Source: Agriotes lineatus
Lineage: Eukaryota > Arthropoda > Insecta > Coleoptera > Elateridae
DNA: 64,000 bases
Direction of reading: 5' to 3'
Assembly (NCBI GenBank): GCA_940337035.1
Contig: CALNHX010005858.1
Coordinates: forward strand, 1 to 64,000
Positions 47,711 through 59,780 of the stretch are shown piece after piece. Position numbers and translations under genes: made by a program. The notes below the pieces were generated by a model, which was not told where the DNA came from, did no database searches, and saw only the letters and a program-made list of their open reading frames with translations. Numbering within the stretch: position 1 is the first letter of the stretch; the number at the start of each line of letters is the position of its first letter.

Positions 47711-48317
47711 AATTGCATATTAATACAGCTGTACTTCAAAATCAACATCAATACTGACTTTTGTATAAACTGTTCTTTATTAAATGCAATCGTCCCTACA
47801 CTGCTTATTTAACTAATGGGATCACTTTGTACGGATTTTTTTAACTGATGGGGAAAACTCAAATGTCAAATTATGGCGACCTAACCGCACATTTTACACA
47901 GAAAAACAAATCACTTAATTTTAAAACAATTACGTCTGCTATTACGTAACAATGCGTTGGCTAGGTGATAGTACGTAATTAAATAAACGCCACTTTAAAA
48001 CAAAACACTCAAGGGACGCTATAGGAAATAGAACCCGCCAAAAGACGCCACAGAAAATTCACTGTTTAAAATGCGTGAATAACCTTTTTTCTGACCTTGA
48101 TATTCTGCTCTGCGACGAATATTGGACCTATACCGGAACCGTAGAAAATCCCGCGATGAATTGCTTCCTTTATTCTCGGTTGGTCTGCCGTGTAAGCGGC
48201 AGCTAGGGCTTCACTGCAGTGCATGATTAATGCTTCTGTAATAAAGGAATTGACTTATTTAAATAAAATAAACAATTCCTACAGGTATCCTGTTGGATAT
48301 AAATATAGCCACGAATA
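47711..48317. other. AT-rich spacer
   Basis: No gene or repeat recognised. Confidence 0.4.
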
Positions 48318-48327
48318 AGGAAGTTGA

Positions 48328-48609
48328 TAGTGGTTTCCACGTCTGCTTCGGGAGGTCGCGGGTTCAATTCTCGTGGCCGTCTGCTCTGATTCAGGCTTTT
48401 AGGCGATTTTCTTGAGTCAACCGAGCACCTTCTCTGAGGCGAATGCCGGAGCAGTACTTCTCCACCTTTCCTGACCTCTCCTCCATTCTCCACCCCTCCT
48501 TTCTCTCACCCATCCAATAATTCCCGTTCTTGGCTGAAGACGGACGCAAGGTCCCTATGGCAGCCCGTCCCAGTTGTGGGAATTAAAATGACCCTGAACC
48601 TTTTTTTTT
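48328..48609 (+). mobile_element. tRNA-derived SINE with T-rich end
   Basis: The head carries a degraded A box (tagtggtttccac) and a good B box (gggttcaattc). The body includes the CT-rich cctttcctgacctctcctcc and the element ends ccctgaacc plus nine T. Imperfect target duplications aggaagttga (48318-48327) and aggaaattga (48610-48619) match at 9 of 10 bases. Confidence 0.78.
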
Positions 48610-48619
48610 AGGAAATTGA

Positions 48620-50755
48620 CGGAATTCATGAGTCAAATAAGGCCGTTGAAACTTTGATTATTTATTCGCTTTCCTTAGTGGTACATTATAAAATTATTCT
48701 TTTCTACTGTCTTTTTATTATTAATAATAGTACCTAACGTTGATAACAGTAGTAATAATTATGTTAAAACTGTACATAGTCATAAAATATTTAAGATAGA
48801 AAAGGTTCTAAATTGTCAAATCTTATAGCAATTTAGAGCACCATAAAATTCTAACTGAATAGTAAAAAGTTGAACATTTGTCGATATCTGTAGATTTGAA
48901 AAAATATATTTACTTCAGAATATTTTATTTTTTGATTTTATATGAATTAATTCTTTAAATCGTATTTAACCAAATTATACACTCTTTTCCATTATTTAGT
49001 GATAGCTTAAATTGCCTTTAAAAACGTCCAGAGTTTTTTATGCTTACATTTTAGTTTATAACAAAATAATATTGTTGCCGTTAATTGGAAATAAATAATG
49101 GATTTCTCATTAGAAATCATTTATCTAATAGACGTGTCTGTCCGGGACGCTGTTTTGTCTGTCTGGGACGCTGTTTCAGCAGCCAAACCGTAAGAGATAG
49201 AGAAAAAAGTTATTAAAGTTATATGTTTGGAATGGTCATGGCAGGTCAGGAACCGAATTTCAGTCTCTAACACTAATTATTATCTTAATTATAATTCTAA
49301 CTTTTTAGGTTAGATTCTAGGCAAATTTTATCAAGGCGAATGCGACTGGTAGTTTGCTACCAACAATGACGTCATATACGTACGTGTGGTGAATACGCGT
49401 TTTATTTGCAAAACGGTCTTTTTTGTTTTATTAAATCAGACATTTGTCTCACTGGACTGCTAGTTATAATAGTGAAGATTGAATGTGACATTTCCATCGC
49501 CAGCTAAATATATTATCGGATACGGTCAATTGCAGAGAAAAAAACATTTACATATACAACATACTTTATTCAAATCTCCATAATCGGAAGTAAACCACGT
49601 TGAACAAGAATTTCTAATTTGTCATAAATATCAACCCAAAATGGATAAAAGTTAATAACTGGGCGAGGCCTAACAAGTTCATGCTAATTATTTATAGCCA
49701 AACAGAAAATATTGGTGTTTCGGCATTAACTAATTTTATAAGTATTTATCACATTCGCATTCCTTTCATGTTTGACAGTGGCTAAAAATATAGCGGAGAT
49801 AAAAATAATACAGTGCCATATAAAGCTAATTAATTACATTAATAAAATGTAAGTGGAACATTCCATTAACTGTGTCGTTGGATTTTGTGGGCCAGATTAA
49901 AATATAACAAAATATTTGACTCCCATTATGAACTTCCTGAAATTCCAAAATCCGCTTTTTACCAATGCATAAGGAGGGCAAATTTCCACCATAAATCATC
50001 TTTTGTGGCCTTTTCTAAAACCACACCTTTATTTAGGAAATTCCAATATTTTAGCCGAAGAATGAAAAATGTTGTTCTCGTGGGCTAAATTCGGATTGTC
50101 AACTACTTTATGGCCCAGAAAAAAATAAAATAGCGTTGGTTCTAATGTTTGCCCCTTACAAGTAAATTCCTAGTGTCGCAAGCTTTGAACTGTTTTTTTT
50201 TATTATTGCACACCGTCGCCGTCGATAAGTTGTAGGAATATCGGTTTTATAGCGTATCCTTAATGGAGCTGCAAGAATAGCGAGTGTCCCACGTGTAACC
50301 TTATATTAAAAGTACCTAGACTTGCAATTAAAGGCGGCTCCTACGCAAATCATAAACGTAAAAAAGCTAATAACAATAAATAAAGGATAATGGAATGAGG
50401 TCGTTGCGAATTTTTATCCCATTGCGCACCTGCTAAGAAAAATTTATATGCAAACATAACCCACTTACAGGCTATAAATCGGCAATTATCATTTGCAATT
50501 GCATCGCATGTCGCTTTTCAGGTTTTATTTATTTATGCACTGAGTAGATTAACTTTCATCTGAAACCTGAAATAAATAAATCTTGCACGCCAGAACTTTC
50601 AATTTGCTCAGACGTAGTCGCCCCATCAATTTAAAGCTTTTTTAAGACGTCAAGGTTTCTTCGATTAATTGAGATGCACTAAACATACAATTTCCAGGCA
50701 TATACATGCATAGCGACAACTAATGTAATTAATAGTAGATTATATTATAAGTAAG
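48620..50755. other. AT-rich stretch, no gene seen
   Basis: No gene. 50200-50340 is somewhat GC-richer (caccgtcgccgtcgataag) and might be regulatory. There is no diagnostic motif. Confidence 0.35.
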
Positions 50756-50855
50756 AGAAATGCATCATTATTTGCGAGTGAGAATTTTGAATCGCGAGTG
50801 CCCCAGCACGAGCGATACAATTTCTCACAAGCTTATAATGGCATTTCGCTCACGT
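50756..50855. repeat. Imperfect palindrome
   Basis: gtgagaattttgaatcgcga and the inverse of cgagcgatacaatttctcac pair around gccccagc, with outer pairing of gagaaatgc against gcatttcgctc. MITE-like. Confidence 0.55.
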
Positions 50856-50988
50856 GTGATATACGACGTTTTATCTTACAGTAGCAATTATTGTGCCTAA
50901 ATAGTTTGCACAGTCAGAATATGTCGCGAAATAAATTTATAATTAGTCGCTTATGATTTGTGATATACGTTTGACAGTACTGAAGTGC

Positions 50989-51127
50989 ATTGGCAGTGCT
51001 GAAGTGTATTGCCAGTCTATGTCAAATTCGAAGTTCGTAGGTTAGGTTTTGTTTGTTATTTGACACAGACTGACGCCAAACTTAACCTGAAAATTACGAA
51101 TTTGACATAGCTTGACAGTGCTACCAA
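50989..51127. mobile_element. Hairpin MITE, second copy
   Basis: It shares agtctatgtcaaattcgaag-type arms and ggttaggttttg with 27050-27189, and both ends keep ttggyagcactg-like sequence. It is more diverged than the 27-kb copy. Confidence 0.75.
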
Positions 51128-51469
51128 CAATGCAGTGAATAAAACTTCATTTTCCCGCTGCTGATCATGTAAGTCAGTGATACAGCCTTAGTAACAAAAC
51201 GTGTAAGTCGGTGATTATATTTGTTTGCTGCCTTTTCTTGACAACGGAACTTAATATTATTATTAAGTTCCTAGGATAATAAAATTAGCAAAGCAAGATG
51301 CAGATTTAGACGTTTTGTTTCTAAATTGCAAGTGTTTATGTGACATGTGACACTCATAGGTAACACGACTCACGAAAATTAATCCTGGTGACAGGTGACA
51401 AACCAAACGATTTTTTCAAAAATCTAGGAAAATTTTGATAAGCAGCGGGAAAAATATAATATGATAACT

Positions 51470-51572
51470 CGGAATGTCTCGCCTATTAACATTTTCGGCA
51501 GGCAACAAGCCGCGACTTCGTCTTGGCTTGTACTTGCCTACCTCAAATGTTAATAGGTCCTTACATTCCTTG
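51470..51572. repeat. Palindrome with gcgacttcgtc loop
   Basis: cctattaacattttcggcag pairs with ctacctcaaatgttaatagg, closing on ggcaacaagcc/ggcttgtacttgcc around gcgacttcgtc. The loop resembles that of 13177-13305. Confidence 0.7.
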
Positions 51573-51645
51573 TGACTTAAATAGCTATTTAGTCACTGAA
51601 AACAGTTGTATAATATATGGTAATAGGCGCTACTGTAAGATAAAA

Positions 51646-52223
51646 AATGTTTAACCTAATAAAACAATTGTTATGTACTAAAACGGCTATATTAAGACTT
51701 GTCATGATAGTAGACGATTAAATGAAGGTTTAGTTTTTGTAAATATTGGAATTAATCAAATAATATTCCAGGATGATTCAAAATAAATATCACAATATAC
51801 CTAATATTTCTACTAACTTTTGGTTGTTGTCAAACTTTTTGCATTTTGCCTTCTTTCCGCATTCTCAACTATTATAGGTAGCTGCTGTTCTAGCGAGCCT
51901 AGACTCCAACTATACGTTCTCGAAGCATAGATAACCAAGATTCATTTTCGTACGGCAAGCATGGAGAAAATGTTATTTGGATACGAATGTAAATGTGAGA
52001 GTGGCAGGCAAAAAATTTCACCCTCTTCGCCAACAGTATTCAACGTCATTGCTGTAGTAAAACCAAAAATACCAAAATATGATAAATAGTACCTACTTAA
52101 ATGTGTTACACTTTACTCTCTAAAAATAATTCAGGATAAGTAATCAAGATAAAGGTGCAGCCGGCTAGCGTCAGTGGGACACAGACGTTGTTCTACTCTG
52201 AAAGCGTTGGTGGTTTTATCTAA
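51646..52223. other. AT-rich spacer
   Basis: No gene or repeat recognised. Confidence 0.4.
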
Positions 52224-54672
52224 TAGTCCGGGAGCCAGTGAACTTTTTGTTACGTCATAAGGTAAACGGCTAAATTATACTTCATGAATTAGTTTTTGTG
52301 CTAATGTAAACGAAAACTGATTTCTGCAATCCCAAATCCGGGGATAACATTTAGGGTTGTGATGTGAAAGTTGTCGCAATTAACAACTATTTTACGTCAT
52401 TTTTAAATGCAAAATACAAGTTCTCATCAAAAGTTTGATTAACACAGAGCAATAAAATATGTTTCTGCAATGCGGAATCCGGGGATAACCCCTTCTGCAA
52501 AGAGGATGAATATGTAGGGTTGAAGTTGTGAAAAATGTTATGAGATAAATAAAAAATTCTTTTTGCATGCACTAGTGCTAACATTAAACATTACAAAAAT
52601 GATATTCTGCATAACAAACTCCAGGGTCATGACTTTCTGCAAATGCCTCAAAAGTAACTTGTCGCGCGCCGTCAAATGCTCGTGCCGAGTCCAATTTCAC
52701 GTTATTATATTCAACAAATCAATGCGATTTGCACAACAATAACTTCTCACAATAAATATACACGAATTTAAGAATTTATGTACTACTTTTTTAACAAAAT
52801 TTTAAAATCGCAAAACAGAGAAAACAAAAATGATCAACATATTTCATCTTTATGAACAAACTTGTGGAACTTTTTCTTAATTGTTTTTCAATCGCGGGAG
52901 ATTTAGTTTATAAGTAATAAAATTTAACGTAGTGTTTTAATATTTTGCGCTGGCAGACAGCGTTGTTTGTGTAGATTAACCGTTCATGTTTGTTATTTCT
53001 TAGATATTTCAGAAGTCAGGGCGTCTGGTGACTTGAACCCAAGTTCAGGCTTTGCACTCGCGCTTCATGTCTGTCGAGGCCCAAATCGACGTTTCACCTC
53101 TTTTGGCCTGGATTTGTTGTTCGGCTCAGCTATGCGCCGAAACCTTTAATTAACGCGCCTCCCAGCTGGGCGTACCTTATAAGCCATTCTTACGAGCCGG
53201 CAAAGATGCCGAATATACCTGTATTTTTGTATGGTGTTTGGTAGGTCCCTTGGTGTGTCCAATAGATGTATTACCTTTTTTTGTTTTGTGGATGTTTGTT
53301 TACAGGGGGACTGTGTCACTGTGTTACGACCATTGTAAGGTGAGACCCGGATGTGGCGGACGAGCATTCCAGGTAGGTGTTTGTGTCTGTCGCTGCAGCG
53401 GGGTTCCCAAAACAGTTATTTGAGTACTTCTCGCTCCGTTTAACCCTCCAGGTCCGGTTGAAATTGGGTATCTTGAGTTGGATCTAGTGGCGCCCATTTC
53501 TTTAGCAATACCCTGTATATACCTCGACACGCTTACCCTGCGGTGTACCGTTTTGAACCACGCCCATCTCCCTGAGCGCATTCGAGCCGAGGCCTTTAGC
53601 CTGTTTTTAACGATTCTCAGGGTGAACGTGCCCCATTTCCCGGATTTGTTTAGCATTCGATACTCGCCCATCCGTGAATGTCGTAAGGTTAATTTGATAT
53701 TGTAACAGAACATCATAATTTTAATATCATTGTCTTTTTCGCTAAGAAGTCCCCCGCTTTTTCTCTCCGATTACACAAAAAACTATCTGCTGGCAACTAA
53801 ACTAAAAAATTACAATGAAAAGAATTGTACATTCCATCAAAAATCTTTCCAGAGATCACAGTCAGGCTGCTGAAACCCAGAGCAGCACTTAAAATCATCT
53901 CAATACAACACAGGAGAGTACCACTTCATCGTTAGCTGCTCTAGAAGAAGTTTCTGATCCAGTAGACCTTGAAACAGACATCGAGACGAGCACCTCGGAA
54001 GCATCTACGATTCTTCGCTCAGGCCTTTTTTGTAGTTTCTCTCGTAAAATTTGTGGAAACTTTACTATTTTGTGTAAAGAGGTTATGCCGGTAGCACTTG
54101 ATAAACACGAACACAACATGCTTGAGAAAATTGAGAATAGTAAGAAATATTCGTGTATATTTATTGTTGTACAAATCGCATTGATTTGTTGAATATAATA
54201 ACGTGAAATTGACTCAGCACGAGCATTTGACGATAAGTTACTTTTGAGGCGCTTACAGAAAGTCATGACCCCGAAGTTTGTTATGCAGAATATAATTTTT
54301 GTAATGTTTAATCTTCGCACTAGTGCATGCAAAAAGAATTTTTCATTTACCTTATAACATCTTTCACAACTTCAACCCTACATATTCACCCTCTCTGCAG
54401 AAGGGGTTATCCCCCGATTCCACATTTCAGAAATATATTTTATTGCTTTATGTTAATTAAACTTTTGATGGCAATTTGTATTTTGCATTTAAAAATGACG
54501 TAAAATAGTCGTCAATTACGACAACTTTCACAGCGCAACCCTTAATGTTATACCCGGATTCGGGATTGCAGAAATCGGTTTTTGTTTACATCAGCACAAA
54601 ACCTAATTCATGAAGTTTAATTTGGCCGTGAGCCCAATGACGTTAAAAGAAGGTTCACTGGCTCCCGTACTA
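52224..54672. mobile_element. 2.4-kb foldback element with internal cargo
   Basis: The left end tagtccgggagccagtgaac and the inverse of the right end (tagtacgggagccagtgaac) match at 19 of 20 bases, and the arms (52224-52770 and 54140-54672) align with moderate divergence. The arms repeat ttctgcaat and ccggggataac two to three times. Between them lies about 1.4 kb, including a GC-richer block (53030-53680) and a broken reading frame at 53815-54192. The superfamily is unknown; a TA duplication is possible. Confidence 0.75.
53815..54192 (+). pseudogene. Broken frame of unknown product
   Basis: One reading frame runs from ATG 53815 to TGA 54190-54192, 126 codons including both stops, interrupted only by TAA at 53890-53892. 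It starts MKRIVHSIKNLSRDHSQ. After the break it is Ser/Thr/Glu-rich (LEEVSDPVDLETDIETSTSE) and ends hydrophobic. The 3' end runs into the right arm of the foldback element. I do not recognise the family. It may be a relic of the element's own gene or a captured fragment. A minus-strand frame over the same bases looks like a by-product. Confidence 0.35.
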
Positions 54673-57220
54673 TAAGCCAGTTCTGGAGGAACGTACAAAG
54701 TTTATATTAATAATATGTCGGGAGCCGCTGTACATATATTCTCGCCCGACGAGCTAGTTGGCTTCCCATAACTCAAAATAATACGACCAAGGCATCCGAA
54801 TGGAGTTGAAGTCGAACTGGCTGCACGAACTTATCTCGCCTCCACCTGCTAGTATTTCAATTCGCTCATTAATTTATCTGTATACGGTTGTACACAGTAC
54901 AGGCAAACACACTGGTTTAATTGAAACGCTATAACGAGCACACAAAGTACTGCAGGTGAAATACTCGGTGACAACCATTGCTGGCCCGCCATTCAATTTA
55001 TTTCTACAAAAATAAGATGCCCTAACAGTAACATCACGGGTTACAAGCTATGATTTGTGGACCCTATTAGGCTGATCATACTCCAACCTGCATATTAATA
55101 ACGTGCCGTGCTCTCACTTGGGGTGCAGTTTAAAACTGGTGTTCGTGAAGAGAAAACACATATAAAACAGATTTAATTTCAAATACAAGATATATAAAGC
55201 TTCTTGCTACGAGAAGGAAAAATAACGTGCAGAAAATAAATTATATATAAACGTTATACAGTCAAAAAGGTGACTATAATGTAAAGTAGTGGTAACAATG
55301 CCGAAATGGAGGCAAAACGAGCCTGCAGCTTGAAATAACGTACTTCAGAAAGCACCTAGTGCCGTAAAAGGGGCCCTAAACGTGGGGGCTCAACTGTCTC
55401 ACGAAAAGGTCAGTTGGACAGCAAAAAGGCTAGAATCTAATCTAAACCACTTCTGACCCACAAAAAAGAGTCGCTTGGACGGCAGAGCGCAGGAATTTTA
55501 CCTGCGGCACGTCCGACCCACGAAGAAAGCCGCCTGGTCGTTAGAAATGTTGGCAGAAGGTGGCCATTCAGCGGAGTTACACAAACCACAAAGAACATAA
55601 ATTCAAGTGTTTCGTAAATGGGAAAAATGAGTCCGAAAACAATCGTTCATTAGTGGCCGACGGCACTTAATTGGGGATACGGCACTCTATAGCAAGAATA
55701 CGCAGCTTAAAGTTAGTGAAATCTAGCGAAACACTGATCATGCCTCCCGACAAGGATTATCACTTCAACTACTTAATTGGGTCTGACCTACTAACACACA
55801 TCTGACTTCTCTGCAGACTTTCAGCCTTCAGCCACAATAACAAAACAACGAAAACATAGCACACAACTTGTCCCCTTTAGGTGGTGTGCAGGACTGAGGG
55901 ACAAGAACCGACAGTGTCGCGTATGAGCCTGCCGCAGCGACAATCAGAACTAACATTTCCCCCCTACAACATTTGCCAGGAAAATTATATGCTCATTGGA
56001 TATTCTAGATCTGTCATAGATATGGTAGAAAGTATATTAGGTACCAACAAAGCGAAAAACTTCAGTGTATTTTTATTAGCCACTCGTAGAATTCAGAACA
56101 TTTCTGTGGACATACAGTGATTCTTCTTGAAGTTGAAGACTTATTATCCTACAAGCAAAAAGAATAACGCTTTTTTAATGGTTTTATAATCAAATCAAAC
56201 TTGCAGAGGGTGGGTCTTGCTGAGATTTGCGAAAGAACTTAGCTGTATTTCTTACTTAAAATAGACTTGTCATAAACTACATTCTAAAATCGAACCACAG
56301 CAAAGTGCTTTTAGTAACTTGAGCAATTATTTTTATAGATATGTTTTTGCAGAACTCGGCGTCAAATTAAGTGAGTAGGATTGGTTTTCATATAAATTTA
56401 AAACCAGTGTAGTTGATGTTTTTTTACACACAATAAGAACTTACGCATGTTTAATCAAGCAACGAACAAAATTAAAATTTACTATTAAATCTCTCATAGC
56501 ATTCTGAAGCCAATTAAGTAGTAGGTACATTTCTTCTAACAACGGTAAATGGTTTTAGTATACCCTTAACTTCTCCGACTTCGTATCTTTTGTTATGTAA
56601 AATCATTATGTTATCGTGCTACTGTTTTTGAAATGTCTATTTCGGCCGCCTAAGCGCTGCTATCGGCACATAAGGAGCCACCGTCAGAAAGTGACTTGTT
56701 CTAGCCTTTGTAGTTAGACCTAACGTGTTTGGTTCTAAATTCCCAGCAATATGGTAGCACAGGCCAACTGCTTTCGACATTGTTGGATTAACAAGAAACA
56801 TTTGTGGGTTATTCTCGAAGTGTCTTTCTTGAAGGCACTTCAGATTCTTGCTGTTTCTACCGCTTTCTGTCGCCATAGTTTCGGCCTTGGAACAGTAGAC
56901 AATCTGGTTTTCTCCAGAGCGAATCAAATTCTGCCACTGGCTGCTGAACGAAATCGCCATTCGAAAAGAAGTCGCTAAACAATGCCGCTCTGCTCTTTCA
57001 GCTAAGTGTAATTTATATAATTTTTACTGTTTTGAATTGTACATGACCTAATTCCTTGTGGGTAAATTATAAGGAAATGAATCTATTACGATCATCTTCA
57101 GCGAATAGTTCAAGCTTTGGCTTGTTTTATTCAATGGGCATTGTGAAAAGTTACACTAATTTGCTTTGTACGCTAGCGTGACGTCACCACCAGTATGCTA
57201 TTGTAGCGTATCTGCATTTT
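54673..57220. other. Mixed spacer with a short repeat cluster
   Basis: No intact gene. The block 55280-55980 is GC-richer than its surroundings and contains three imperfect repeats of about 60 bp (from about 55390, 55453 and 55513) that read in one frame as related peptides (SHEKVSWTAKRL, PTKKSRLDGRAQ, PTKKAAWSLEML), with one stop between the first two. It may be part of a degraded element. Other short frames have no support. Confidence 0.4.
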
Positions 57221-57494
57221 TTAAGTTAGATTTAATTATTTAACCAAACGGACAACTTAAAACTTCCTTCGCCGCTCAGATAGAATTCATACTAAGGACT
57301 TGTAGATCCGGCTTTACAGAACTTAGGGGACACTACAAATTAATGTTGAGATCTATCAAAAATTGGTATTGATCAAATTACCATTAATTCTGAAGAAGTT
57401 GTTTATTTACGAAAATCGTGGATAAATAATATTTTTGCGTGTCACATTTAAACTGTATGTGAATGTCATTGAGAAGTCTAACATACAGTGTGGA

Positions 57495-58383
57495 AATAAA
57501 ATAACGGATAAATTCATTAACTTCGTTGATATTCATTTGTTATGAAAATATCTCGAAGGGGGTAGCGATTTTGACCATAGGAAATATTTTCAGCTGATTT
57601 TCAGTTTCGTATGTAATTTGTTTTCCATGATGGGACGTCATCGATTTTTTTTTAAATAACAATCTATATTTTTATTCTTGATTTTGGTAGTACTTTTAAT
57701 GTTGTTTCCAGTGATATAAAATTTTCAATATGTTACATCTGAAAAAAATCGAGAAAAATGGTCTTAAAGTTTAAATATTAAAAGCCATTGAAATGAGCCA
57801 AATAAATCTAGTTACGGTGGAAAAATAAAAAAAGATTAGTTACATGTCAGAATTAAACAATTTGTAAATGTCATAACAAAATAAGAGTCCTTTGCTTTTT
57901 TTAAACTAGAATTTACGTTTAGCAAACTATTTTATTAATAAAAATGGTACAATTAAGTGAAACACAGAGAATTGCATTTTTTATTATTTATTATTGTATT
58001 TTTCAATTATTTTTTTAAAATTTCAATAAAAACGAATGTGCCGCCAATGACTTTCCGTCAAACGTCCGTAACTAGATTTATTTCATTAGTTTTTAATATT
58101 TAAACTTTAAGACCATTTTTCTCAATTTTTTTCAGATGTATAATATTAAAAATTTTATATCATTGAAAACAACATAAAAAGTACTACCAAAGTCAAGAAT
58201 AAAAAATATAGGTTGTTATTTAAAAAAAAAGTTGATGTCGTCATATCATGAAAAACAAATTACATATGAAACTAAAAATCAGCTGAAAATATTCCCTATG
58301 GTCATCAAAATCGCTACACCCCTTCGAGCTTTTTCATAAAAATGAATATCAACGAAATTAACGAATTTATCCGTTTCGTATTT
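57495..58383. mobile_element. Nested palindromic element
   Basis: The left arm 57495-57840 and right arm 58070-58383 are inverse copies (aaggggg-type stretch at 57555 against cccctt near 58318; gatgtaatattaaa-like centre-proximal parts). They surround about 230 bp of AT-rich sequence. The left end carries tacagtgtggaaataaaata with TA; the matching right end seems truncated. Confidence 0.65.
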
Positions 58384-58415
58384 CAGCTGTTTGCATCTAC
58401 AGGGTGTTGCACAAA

Positions 58416-59780
58416 TGAGACATGATTACCGAGTACACCTCTAATACCATCCCATTTTGACATTCGGCGAGTAAACAAAAATACAGCATCATTTCTCCCT
58501 CCTTTACTACTTATAGCTTATTGTTTTTGTGCAAATCAAATACTATATTTATAGGACTTTTGTTTATTTTGATCATTTGAAAACATCCCTCCCCAATCAC
58601 TCTGTACATTTAATTCAAAGAACTTCACCAATTATTTATTTAAAAAATGCAATGTTTTAAGCTGCAAGATTTGATCTGCTATATTCAGATTTAAGTTTAC
58701 TAACACGTCTCCCTTAAATCATCCGGTAGATTTACAATGGCAATATTCTCAAGGCTGATTGGTGAAACATTTAAGCTGCCTTAAACGAAGTAAAACATCA
58801 TTCATTACCGTGACTCATGCCAAAGGTAGCTTAATGAAAAGGTATTTTAGAACAGATACACAATAATTAGTATCACTTACAGACAATTGGTAGTATGTAA
58901 ATAATTCAGGTGCCAATTAAATCAAGTTAAAATAAGCTATAAAAGTTCTATAATGATTCTTTGTGGCCTGTATTGCTTTTTAGTGTCAATTATGTGCCCA
59001 GAAAAATATGTTTATGACGATCTCACTTTATTTCTAATTTAAATACAAACGATTCTTGTTTGCTTTATAAATTGAGTGTTGAAGAGTTTCTACGAGAGAT
59101 AGCTTAGCCTATTTATGATTATTTACTTTAGTTAATTGGTGGTTAAAAAAGAAATTTTTTATTATCACTACTGCTGATAAATGTACCTTATTTGAAATGA
59201 CTGTGACTTGCAAGTACATAACTTAATTTTTCCAATTTCATAGCATTATTTTAGACCTTAGATCATTGGTGTTATATGAGTAAACTTCTATCAAATGAGC
59301 AATGCACGGAGATGCGCTATTGTTTATACTGTTCTGACATAATGAGATAAAAATCGAAAGAATAAGACAGAGCGTGTACATGCCAATAATAAAAAAGAAA
59401 AACAAAATTTGCTCGTAAATTAAAACAAATTTGAACACAAATTTGCATTACTGGGCGTTACTCTGAAATTTCGGTAGTTTTAATAGTCCCTGCAAGTCCG
59501 TAAGTAGGTCATACATTCATATTGAATTATTGAATGCAAGCACGACACGCGGTGAAAAATGACCTGAAATAAATACATGTTGTCAAGTGACTTTTGTATT
59601 AACCTTGTCTTTCCAAAATTATAGCTTGTTTTACATTAAAATTCGAACAACGCAATGTTTTCCATAAAAATACATATTGCTTCTTGCAGATTTTGCATAT
59701 TTTATTAGGACTTATCATTACTGAATATAATTCACAGTTCACAGTTGATAAGTGAGGGCATTATCACAGAAAGAGGTATA
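58416..59780. other. Interior DNA of the 5-kb element
   Basis: AT-rich, no gene. The minus-strand frame at 59238-59438 is hydrophobic but has no other support. Confidence 0.35.

Larger units (their letters stand above)
50869..51645. mobile_element. TIR element containing two hairpins
   Basis: ttttatcttacagtagc at 50869-50885 is the perfect 17-base inverse of 51629-51645. Inside lie a diverged copy of the 27050 hairpin family (50989-51127) and the hairpin 51470-51572. No coding sequence. No clear target duplication. Confidence 0.6.

Noticed and set aside
53324..53716. Minus-strand protein of 130 codons in the foldback element
   Set aside because: Basic, low-complexity composition without motifs; overlapping plus-strand frames are similar in length.
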